From Macrocystis pyrifera (taxonomy: Eukaryota > Sar > Phaeophyceae > Laminariales > Laminariaceae): 64,000 nucleotides of DNA. Under the pieces are notes generated by a model. That model saw only the letters and a list, made by a program, of their open reading frames with translations, was not told where the DNA came from and did not search any database. The stretch spans positions 18,081,142 through 18,145,141 of the forward strand of contig JASSKH010000001.1 in assembly GCA_031763025.1 (NCBI GenBank), read 5' to 3'. Shown here in pieces: positions 11,601 through 23,600 of the stretch. Each line of letters starts with the position of its first letter. Positions within the stretch are counted from its first letter, which is position 1. Made by a program: the position numbers and the translations under genes.

Positions 11601-14600
11601 GAATCTCCAGGTCGTGAGATGTAATAGGTACAAACGGCCGACCACCATGTTGGTTGGGTTATGTGGCATCTATTACGGGGGTCCATAGTTAGTAGGACCT
11701 ATGGTATACATAAAAACCTATATATTTACCTATTTTTACCAACAATATTTGGTCCTATTTACTATGGTCCCCCGTAATAGCAAAAAAAAAAAGTTATTTA
11801 TTTCATTACGTTGCCGCGGAGGGCTGCGTCTCTGAAAATCGCATAGTATGGGGAAGAAACGCAAAAAAAAAGGCAAAAGCTTCGCATGGGCCATGCGAAT
11901 AAAAAGAGAAGGCAACCGCGAAACGAAATACCACCGCTTACGAGGAGAGGACCGGTGACGACACCATCCAAAGAGCGGCGGGGCGTGGAAGGGGTGACAG
12001 GTCGTCACGCGTAGATGGTGCTGTTCATTTTGTGTCTATACGCTTCGTACAGCGAGAATGATGTACTTGGTATGTGTTGAATTGTACCGTTATTTTTTAG
12101 CAGGTGTCAGGTATACATCCATCAGGAATAAAGTACGTGCAATCTGCTCGAACCCTCCGTGCGCGCGCCTCAGCCTTTCGTGGCCGAGCGCCAGTCCTCC
12201 GCCTGAGCCGAGTTCTCCACGATCGAGCCCGAGCCTTGCGCGCTCGAGCCGCGGTTCTCCGCGCCTGAACCCGAGCCTACCTTTCTTCTTGCGAACCTCC
12301 TCTAGAACCACGAGCATCACTTCTTGGGTACGACAACAACAGAGTATTGGATACTATGCATGGTCTCCGTACACGTGCTCGTTTAATCCGTAAAGCAGCA
12401 GCAGCAGCAGCAGCACCAGCAGCAGCACTTCCGGCCAACTATTCTGATGATGTGCTTGACATTTCGCCTCGTTTTGCTTGGTTTGTAGCCGACGAGATTA
12501 TTCAAACTAAGAACGCCCAAACACATGTTTTTGGCCCCATAGAAAACAAAAGCGCAGGGCTGACAGCAGTAGATCCCATAACAGGCGTCAGGGTATGACG
12601 TGCAGGAGCCGAGTCATACACAGATCATACAGACCATACAGATCGTACAGATCCCACCCTGAATACAACATGCGCGCAAGATTCACCATCTACATCGTGC
12701 AGAGCATATAGTACATAATGAAAACGGATAGAAAATACCTACCTGGTAGACAATGAGAAGGGAATACGATAATCTATCAACTGTGCACCCCGAAATACCT
12801 TTACATAAATAGAATATGTCTTACGTGCGACATATCTCAAGTAGATGACGAATATATGCGAAGCGGTCGGTGTACGTGCGTGAGGCGGGAGCTATTACGG
12901 GGGACCTGTAGTAAATAGGACCAAAACTGTTGGTAAAAATAGGGAAATGTGTAGGTTTTTGTGTATACCGTAGGTCCTATTAACTATGGTCCCCCACAAC
13001 AGAGAGCAGCGGCTTGAGTGCAACGACTCACATCGAAGATCGACGTGATCTGGTTACCCACGCTCTTGTTTTCGTTAGCCTTCGCTCGGTTCTCCTCGAT
13101 GCCTTGCACCCCCATTTTTCTTAGCGTGTCCTCGATCTTCGCCTCCCGCGCCTCGTCGGTGCCGACGGACCCATCCGCCAACAGCTCCCCTGCCAATATC
13201 CACATCAGATGTAAACAGCGATCTCAATATCAATGTCAGTCACAAAAGCAGTACCAGGTATTACGGAGGACCATAGTAAAAGGGACCAAATTTTGTTAGT
13301 AAAAATAGGAAAATATATAGGTTTTTGTGTATACCGTACCTGGTAGGTGCTGTTTACTATAAGGCCCTCCGTACTATTAATAGTAAAAAAGAAAAACGAG
13401 GGTACCGTGGATATCGATGCCATCTTCAGAAAATAACAACAGAAGCATCCATATCTATAGCAATACTGTATACGTATCAGTGATACTAACCATAGAAATA
13501 GAAATGTATATTAATGTCAACATCAGCAACAGTTTCGATATCAACATCAGCAACAAGATCAGAAGTAACGTCCATATCAATATCATACGTGTGAAGACAA
13601 ATAAAAACGAAACACGCCTCAGCTGTGAGATCGATATGTCTTTCAACATCTATACAAGTACCACAGTCCGAAAACATGAGTGCGTTTTGTTTGAATATTG
13701 GTATACCTTATATATAGGGACAGAGTCGTACGTTTCTTTTGCTTTCTCTCATTCATAGAATGTGTGTGTGGTGCCTGTCATATCCAGCATGATGACATGG
13801 CATTGCATTGTCTATTCTGCTCACTGCAGAACAATGTAGTAGTATCTCTGTGGCGTAGTTTTGTGACCATATAACTTGTATCTCTTTAGGATTGAAGGAT
13901 CGGCACGGATACTGGTTGTTGTGCTGGATGTCGACGGGTAGAAGAACGGTGTAATGTGAAACACACTCAGAGAAAGAAGGCGGTATCCCGATAGAAGGCG
14001 GTCAAAATCGCTTGACGCGACTGGGGAACTGCTAGTTGCCCTCGTAGCCTGGACTGAACAAGGCGGCCTCTCCCAAAAACGTGGCCTATTTGCTCTGGCA
14101 TACCACCTACCGCCGCCTTACTGTGGAACCCCCCTTACAGTGCCAATCAATGTAAAAATCTAAACGTCAGTGCCAACATCGCCATCAATATCCATACAAA
14201 TAACAGTAAATATTAACATAAATTTCAATGTCAAGGCCAAAATAGCGGTGCTAGGATCAACATTTACACCAATGTCGACATTGACCTGGACGTAAGCATC
14301 AATCCCGATTTCAACATCAGCGTCCACATCAAGATCCAGGTCGACATGAACAGCAGAACAGCAGTGGTATAACACTACCAAACGCCAACAAGCTGCCTTT
14401 CGTGAAGCGAGCTCCTCCAGCGCTCTCAAGGGGGGAACATCAACATGAAAAAAAAAAACATGTCGCCCGTTCCTATCAGTCTCAAACTGTAGCATTTAAG
14501 AAAAACGTCCATCATCAGCAAGAGAGGCCCTGCACAATAATTATTACGGGTGTACACAGTAATACATAATAATACATTGTACCTGGTAGTGCATAGCAAT

Positions 14601-17600
14601 ACGTAGTGATACATAGCAATATATTGCAGTGCATAGTAATACACAGTGATACATATTACGGGGAACCATAGTTAATAGGCCCCGTGGTATACATAAAAGC
14701 CTATATATTTACCTATTTTTACTAACAATATTTGGTCCTCCGAAATAGTTAATCCAAACCGACGATAGACCCAAAAGGCATGTTCACAGAGCATATTTGG
14801 TTCTGATGACCGCTGTACGTTCCCCCTTGACAGTATATTAAGGCCCAAAGAGGCCTATTTATAGACACGCTCAACCCTTCTGGGACCGCAGTCCCGCTTT
14901 CTGCACAAGTTACTCGGAACTTGACTGGTTTCTCCCTAAAACGGGAAAACACTCCTCTTACGGGGGGCCACAGTAAATAGGATCATATATTGTTAGTAAA
15001 AATAGATAAATACAAGGCTTTCCTTCGGAGTGGGTATTCCGTCGTTTCGTGTACATACACCTGCAATTAAATTGGCGACAAAGCCCAAAGCCAACCAAAC
15101 TAAATGTATTTGTGTAAGAAACGGTGAAGGATGTAATAATCGCGTTTATTTATGAATGTACTGTGAAACGTAAGATCGGGTGACGCAATAGTAAGAATGA
15201 CATTCGTCAAATAATAAGAATAACATATTTCATCAGTGTGGGAGAGAGTGGAGTAGTGCTTGGCATGTGGATGATATACACATACAGGCTGTTGTTTAAA
15301 GGAAGGTTTGGGACAGGAGAGAAAGAAGCAGTGCCGGCAACGACAACGGTTATGGAAATGTTGTATAGTTGCTGGGCGGCCGCGATTTCGATGTAGCCAG
15401 CATAGGAGTTTGGATGAGACATGATATGTAAACAGTCTTCCAGGATGCTGTAGTAACGAGGCGGGAGGCCCAGAATGTGGATCTGTTCGCTGTTGAACCC
15501 GTTGGATATGTGTAGGAAGAAATAATCGTGATTTTGGGAAATGTGGGAAACAATTTGTTTCCTTTCGTTCGTCCTGGATGGCGACAATCTGCTTGGCGTA
15601 CGGCTTCGGAATTCCGCGAAGCCCTGGAGCAGGCGAAATGGAAGGGAGTCTTTTTGCGCTTGATGATGATGTCTCCGTCTTTGATGGTGGAGTCCGCCAG
15701 GCGGCAGTTGTAGCACTTGCCACGGACCTGGTCGAAGTAAACATATAGGGTGCGCGGGGCGAGAGTGGCGTGCAGGGAATGGCGGGGGAGGGGGAAGGGG
15801 GTGGGGGGGGGGGGGCAGAGTTCATTATTTGTACTACTCTACAGCGGCACAACAGCAGTACGTAATCGCTTGCTATACGACGGCAGCAGCAGCAGCAGCA
15901 GCAGAAGCAGCAAGTACGTAATTTCATTGACGATACAGAAATATGTACACACACAAGTGTAGTACAGTACACACACAAAATCACGTCCAGCATGATGTAC
16001 GGCAACAACGCAGCAGCACCACAAAAAAAATCATTGACGATACAGAAATATGTACACACGCACAAGTTTTAAGTGTATTACACACACAAATCATGTCCAG
16101 CTTGTACGGCAACATCGCAGCAGCGCCACAAAACGACCAGGAAACACAATTATCCGAGTACATACAAACATTCAGTGAATATTGCGGCAGCACTAAAAGC
16201 AGAGCAGCAGCAGCAGCAGCAGCAGAAGCAGCAACGGATCGCCACAGCGTTGGCAGCAGCAGCATAGCAACGATATGAAAAGAAGGGAGAAAAAAAGTAT
16301 GTACCCCGAGGCCGTCCGAAAAGTATTGTTGGTACCTCACCATAGACCCACCTCCGCATGCTGTACGGCAACAACGCAGCAGCAGCATAGCAAACAATAC
16401 GAAATACGAGAAAAAGTAGAAGTACGTACGCAAAACGCAGGAGCAAAACGACCAAAATATTTTTTTTTAGGTATCAAAAAAAACCATTTGGGTGTACAAA
16501 AATGGCCAAAAAAAAACAATAATCCGCGTTGGCAGCAGCAGCATAGCAACGATATGAAAATAAGGAAGAAAAAAAGTATGTACCCTGGTATGCCGCAATC
16601 GCAAAACCTACGGAATTTCACGGAATTTCATTGACGATACCGAAATATGTACACACACAAGTGCAGCATGATGTACGGCAACAACGCAGCAGCACCACAG
16701 CAGCAGCATAGCAACGATATATATGAAAATAACCAAGCCAAAAACGAGAAATTGCAGTACGTACGCAAAATGCAGGAGCAAAACGACAAAAATATTTTTT
16801 CACGTATCAAAAGGAACCATTTGGGTACAAAAACGACCAAGAAGAACAGTAATCCGAGTACATACGGACATCCAGTGGATATTGCGGCAGCACAGTAGCA
16901 GCAGCAGCAGCAGAAGCAGCTACAGCATTAGCAGCAGGAGAAGCTGCAACGAATCGCCGCAGCGTTGGCAGCAGCAGCAGCAGCAGCATAGCAACGATAT
17001 GAAACTAAGGAAGAAAAAAAGCATGTACCCTGGTATGCCGCCATCGCAAAACCTGCGGAATTGACGATCCGAAAATATGTACGCTTCCAGCATGATGCAC
17101 GGCAACATCGCAGCAGCACTACATACAGCAGCAGCAAGTGCACAGGAGCAGCAGGTGCACAGCACGGCAACAACGCAGCAGCACTACAGCAGCAGCGAGT
17201 GCACAGGAGAAGCAGGTGCACAGCAGCAGCAGCACTCATGGCGTGGCGCTGACAGCAGCAGCAGTAGCAGCAGCGGCAGCCAAAAACGAGCAAAATGAGC
17301 ACGTGGGGTCACCCAAACATGTACACACAGAAATCGTGTGCATGCACCGAAAATGCACCACAGTAGCAGCAGCACTCACGTCGTTCGGTGCAGCGGTGAC
17401 GGCGACAGCTGAATCCTCCGTTCCTTCGTTCACGTCCCGCAAACAGTTGTGCATGTGCGCGTTCGCGTGCACTGTGTGTAAGAGGAGCCGACGCAACGCA
17501 CGAAGGGGAAAGAACGAGCATGGATGAGTAAAAAAAAAAATAAACGCTTTGACGTAGGTTTGTATGCAAGAAGGCAACTGAAAACCCCAAAAAAACGTAC

Positions 17601-20600
17601 TGGCAACATACAGCATGCACAATAGACATAAGACACTCACCACTGTCAGCAGTCTCGAGGGAGTACGAGACAGTCTCTTCCTTGATCGGGCGAGCACAGA
17701 ACTCGCAGTCGGTTGCCCTGTCAGGATGATCCCGCCACCACGCACGTGAGATCCTTGCAGGTGGCGAAGCCACGTTTTTGCCACCAGGCGCGGAGTTCTT
17801 GACCAGGTGCTGGCCCGTGCACTGGTCGCAAACAACAGCCGGCACCAGGTCGGTCTTTGTCGTTGCCGCTCTCTTGCCAGAGGGCGAGGACCACGCGCCT
17901 CTCGACGAGCGGGAGGTGAGCTTAGGGGGCGTGGAGAAGGGAGAGGCGGGGGTTGCAGCACCAGCAGGTTCGCCACCGACAGCAGCAGCTTGGCCGCCGA
18001 CAGCTGCACCTATCTATGCCGTTCGTCGAAGGCGAGACGCCTCTTTTAGGCGCCGTGCGAAGAGCTGTCTATTGGTTGGCAGTTTGCGGAAGAAGAAAGA
18101 AGAAAGGTTGTTTGGCTGTTTGGCGAAGAAGAAAGAAGAAAGGTTGTTTGGCTGTTCGGCTGTTTCAAAGAAGGAATAAAGGTTGGTTGGCTGTTCGGCT
18201 GTTTCAAAGAAGAAGGGCTGTTTGCGAAGAGCTGTCTATCAGTCGGTCTGTCTGCCAAGAGCTAGCAAGCGACAACGACCCCAAAAATGGTAATTATAGT
18301 TGTATTTATACAGGTTTTTGTGTGTATCACACTCTGGACAATGGGCACAACAATAACAATAGTCTATTGCTTCGACAGTAGATGAGGGGGGGGGTGTATT
18401 CATTATCATGCATGGCCGTAGTCGTATGACCATAGACCCTCGCATCCCTGCAATGCCGGGACGGAGTATGTCGGGTTTTCACCAACGAGGCAGCATTGCT
18501 TGCACCAAGCGCGAAGCGCCGTGAGGTGTTGGGCGAGTCGCATGAACGGTGAGCTGCATCCTACCAAGAACCAGATGCGGATTTTCCTGCATATGGATGA
18601 CAGCATCAATGAATTGATTTAATTTCGGGTGTGGCCACTTCCAATAAAGAAGAGGGGGGGAGATCTATCGATGCAGATTGTCCGCGATAATAGATTGTGG
18701 AAGGTATCTATCGATAGATATTGTCGGCGACAATAGACTGGTGATATTATCGATCGATAGACATTGTCGAACACAATAGATGGTGAACATCGTCCATCGA
18801 TGGCTATTGCAGGCCACAATAGATCGTGCGAGATGTCGATCGATGGCCATTGCCGACCACAATAGATTGTGCGAGATGCCTATCGATAGCCATTGCTGGC
18901 CACAATAGATTGTGCGAGAGGTCTATCGGCGGCCATTGCTGACCGCAATAGATTGTGCGATACGTCTATCGACGGCCATTGCCGATCACAATAGATTGTG
19001 TGAGCTGTCCATCGATGGCCATTGCCGGCCACAGCGGATGGTGTGGGATATCTATCGATGGCCATTGCCGGCCACAATAGATTGTACAAGCTATCCATCG
19101 ATAGTCATCTCGAGGATATTTCGCATTCGTCCCATGATATACGCGAGGCAATAGTCTATTTTGGAAGCGCGTCCAGTAATCAATTTCGGTTTGGTTTCTT
19201 CGTTGCTTCTCTTTCTTTATGGTGTATTTTGGTTGCTGGCGTATGTATGTATGTTGTGTCGGCCGCACCTAGTGCGAAGCCATGGTATTGCGTAGGCTAT
19301 TAATGCATTACGGTGTGTTATCTCTGTGTCGTAGTCTGTGACCACAGAGCTCGTATCTTTCTAGGGTGAAGAATCAGCACGGACACTGGGCTTGCTGGAT
19401 GTCGACGAGTAGAAGAACGGTTTAATGTGAAGAACACACACAAATTGCGGATGGCGATGGTTACTATTGTATACCATCGCGCACCCGATTTTCCTAATTG
19501 AGAATTGCCTTTCCGATGAGAATGAGATTATCTTTTGGAACCCAACAAGTTGCCTACCCTACCCTAACATGTTGCAGGTACTGTACCAGGTACTGTACCA
19601 GGTACTGTACCAGGTATGTCATGTTCTGTATGTACGTGGTAATGTGAACCGACGCCATCATGTTGTGGAGGCCATACGCTCTCACACTCCTTCGAAGACA
19701 TTTGTACATATAGATGTCGCTATTAATAGAAAATCGCGCACCAAGATATTGGTAACTGTCATCAACTTGTGTGCGCTGGTAGTTTCGGAAACTGGTTCGA
19801 TTTAATACCCTTACTTTGTCCTACAGTCTATTAACTCCACTTTGAATAAAACGTGGATCATTGAACTGAAGCCACCTTGTGCTGAAAATTTTAAGCTTTC
19901 CGTTTCTCATCTCGAGTTTGTTTGTCCCATACTGAAACCAAGTGAGAGTTTTTTTTTTATGCTGGTGATCTTTATTTTCGATTGTTTTTTTTTGCTCGGA
20001 AATAAATTCGATTAATTACCCTTACGTTGTCCTACATTAACTGCACTTCCAAAAATAAGATCGATATTAAAAACAAAACCACCTTGACAAGAAAATTATC
20101 AGCTTTCCGTTTCTTAACTCGAGTGTTTTGTTCCATACTGAAATGAAGTAAGTCAGATTCATACTTTTCGGAGCCCCGTCAACAATCTATTGTGGGTGGC
20201 GATGGCTATTGTTGGACACAATCGCGTACCTATTGTTGGCGGCAGTAGAAGCTTCGGCGGTCGTTAAGAATGGCCATCTACGTGCATCATTCCACGGTAT
20301 ACAACAGATTTAGGCAATAGTCTATTGCGAAAACACGCCCAATAGTCTATTGTGGGTGACGATGGCTATTGGTGGATACAATAGCGTGTATATTGTAGCC
20401 ATCGATAGGCAAACGCCTTTGGTCTATTGTTCAAACAATATCTATCACGGTTGGTTCCCCAACGTCTATTGTTCAGGACAATGGCCATCTATGGACAACC
20501 TTGTGACTCCATCCTTGGGGCAAAGGCCTATTGTGTCCATTGCCGAAAATATATTGTTCCCTGGCAATATCTATCGATACACAGTATTGCCAGTCTATTG

Positions 20601-23600
20601 TCGTCAACAACATCTATCGATAGACAGCGTTGCCAGTCGGTTGTGGTCAACAGTGTCTATCGATAGACAAGTAGTGTTGCCAGTCGATTGTGGTTCACAA
20701 TGTCTATCGATAGAGAGTGTTGCCAGTCAATTGTCCTTAACCATGTCCATCAATACACGCTTTTTCGGGGCTACTGAAGCAGAAATGTTCTATATTTCCT
20801 TTCTATTGTCCAGGGTATATGCACATCTTACCTCATCTATCCCATGATGCTACTGGCCCACTACCTAAAATATCAAAATATACTGTTGCCGACAATGGCT
20901 ATCGATAGACAGCGTGGCCAGTCTATTGTGGTCGACAATGGCCTTTTACAAGCACGTTTTCGGGGTCATTGTGTGGCGGCAATGATCTATCTCTCATACG
21001 TACAGAGTGTAACCGATCAGGAGTCACTATAAATAACACAGAGCGCCAACCACAACAACACAGCCGACAATGCAACACACTTAACCCCCATGATGCCTAC
21101 TACCTTGTTGAGACACAACGTTGCAGCCCTCCTTCACGCTATGCCATGCACCCACATTGCTGCTCATCACGATACACCATGAACTCATTCTATACCGGTG
21201 GTGATCATAAGATGAAACCATGACATTGCTGCAGCAAAAAATATTGCATTGCTTAGTAAATCAGAGTGCATTGTACGTGTGGAAATAGGCGGGTGACGGT
21301 GTCCATCGATAGACATCGTCCACCACAATAGATTATCAACTGTGTCCATCGATAGCAAATGCCGGCCACAATAGATAACAAACGTCTACCGATAGCCATC
21401 GCTGGTGACAATAGATTCAGAAATATATATCGACAGCCATTGCCGGTCACACTAGATTAAGAAATGCATCTGTCGATAGCCATTGCCGGCCACAATAGAT
21501 CAAGAAATGTGTTCATCGACAGCCACTGTGGACCGCAATAGATTCTGCAAGCTATCTGTCGATAGCCGTTGTCGGTGACAATAGCTTTCAACCCACTCTT
21601 GTCTGAACAATATGTTGGGGACGTAACCTATCGATAGACATTACCGACGACAATGGATCGAGGAACGTGCCAATCGATAGACTTTGCCCACGACAATATA
21701 CCCGTCCATTGCACCATATTCTATTGCTATTGCAGGGGCCATTGTCAGTTGTCCAGGGTGTGGTTGTGTACCATAGGTCCCATACTATGGTTCCCTGCAA
21801 TACAAGGGTTAACCCTCTTTCTACTACCGCACTGCAAGGCAACCTAAGTACGACTCTTTCCCTCAAGATAAGGGCTGTTTTCATTGAACATTAGTATACT
21901 AACTGTCCTTATGTTTACGGAGAGAGTTGTGTGACTCCAATCCCAAGTGTTTTGTGCCCACACCGGGAGCGCCGTCCTCAAGGCTTAAAAGGGCGAAAAC
22001 GACCGATCGCCTACAACGAGGGGCTACAGTAGTATAGTTATCAGGACCCAAAAAAGGGAAACGTGCCAGCGTGTGTTTTCACACCATACTCAGGTTTTTA
22101 TTAGTACAGAGGCATGTTCGCCCGTAATAAAACACTTTGATCCTCGCTCGCTGCGCTCCTACCTGGCAAGAGCTTCTGGCCAAACCCGCCGCCGCTCATC
22201 ATAGACCCTCCCGCGTCTTCCAGCCCGTCGGTGGCACTGCTCAAACCATCCACAGACTGCTCGCTCACAGCAGCGGCTCCCGGGCCCTGTCCACGCCGAA
22301 AGCGGTGAGGCCAGGAGCAGCGCCAGGTTGATTTCGGGTTTGATGTTTGGGCTACCTTGGAGGCTAGATGGCCCCGCGGGAGAGCGCTGAGCTAAAGCAA
22401 AGTGTTCCAAAACGAACAACAACATACAGGCGAAAGCTATCCGCAGCTTGCCACCCCGCACCACCGTTACAAAAAGGATGCGTCTTTGAACCGAAAGGCC
22501 ATCGAGCACAAAGGAAAATACATCCCGAGTGCGAAAACATGACTACGCCACAGCACTCAGTACCTTGCGAACAGGGAGTTGAATACCAACATAACCTACT
22601 TTGGCACCAAACAGAGACAAAAAAAACTGTGTAACACAAGTTGCATGTACACGAAGTATAGGAAACAGGACAGAAGCCTTTTTCACGTATGATACGGAGT
22701 TCAGCCTGGCCTCGAACAAGCAACCCCCCTTAACACTGCACTCCCGTTTTTTGGGGAAAATTACTTGAAAACAGTGAGGGTTCATTTTCGCAGAAGCAAA
22801 GATGGTACACACTTCAGATAGTTAGATGATGTACAGATAGATCATCCACGGATAGATCATCTACAGATAGATCATCTAGATCCTCACCTGCCGTTGTAAG
22901 ACGCTGTGCAGGATCTATCTGTGTAGTACAGATCCAGCGCAAGAAGCATGTGCGAACAGATCATGCAGAATATACGGCCCCCACCCGGTAACATGAGCTA
23001 GATCATATAGAGCGTACAGATCATACAGATCAGGAATGTATCTATATATTCCATCTGCGCTGACTTATCGAGGTACTGAAGTGGAAATGGTCTATACCTG
23101 GTAGATAGTAAGAGATAGGTGTGATGTGGTAAGACCATTGATGAGCACATGCCTACCTGGCACCTCGTGCAGTACCTGCTTGGACGGTATCTCACCTGAT
23201 TGGATGACGCTGCCGCCTTCTTCTTCTTGCGCTTGGGCCCCGAACCTGCTCCCTTTTTGGCCATCCTCAACGCCGACAGCGCGGGTCTAGCACGAGCGGC
23301 CTGGGTGAAAAATCGACGGAAGGCAGAACAAACCAAGCGTTTTGTCAGCCGCCAAAACATTTTTTTTTTTTTTTTTTTAAATCATCACTTTTACTTTCCA
23401 GCGTAACTCGTAGGAGGTTTTATCCTCAACGTTCTTCTGGACAAGCCGTGGTCACAAGTGTCGTCCCTTCTCCCCCCCGGTACGTGCCTTCATGTTTATC
23501 GCGCATGGGGTTCAGCATTCCCACTGCTCGTCGATTTTCATCGAATGTAGCTAACTCACGCTCTCGCACTTTCCGCTAATCGATTTTTTAAGCTACAAAA

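Larger units (their letters stand above)
15013..18310 (-). mobile_element. Zinc-finger/OTU-like mobile element, copy 1
   Basis: This 3.3-kb block is nearly repeated at 29458-32645. It starts caaggctttccttcggag and ends agttgtatttata. It sits inside a MITE, which proves insertion; ATA or TA appears duplicated at the ends. No terminal inverted repeats are visible. Minus-strand coding segments: a Cys-rich exon ending at donor gtgagt (17641), then, after a CAG-repeat-rich interval that may be an intron, a second zinc-finger segment and an OTU-like segment. Whether it encodes its own mobilisation enzyme is not seen. Confidence 0.75.

Noticed and set aside
15839..17527. Poly-Ser, poly-Leu, poly-Cys and poly-Ala ORFs with signal-peptide-like stretches
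   Set aside because: Shadows of CAG/CTG repeats inside the OTU-like element.
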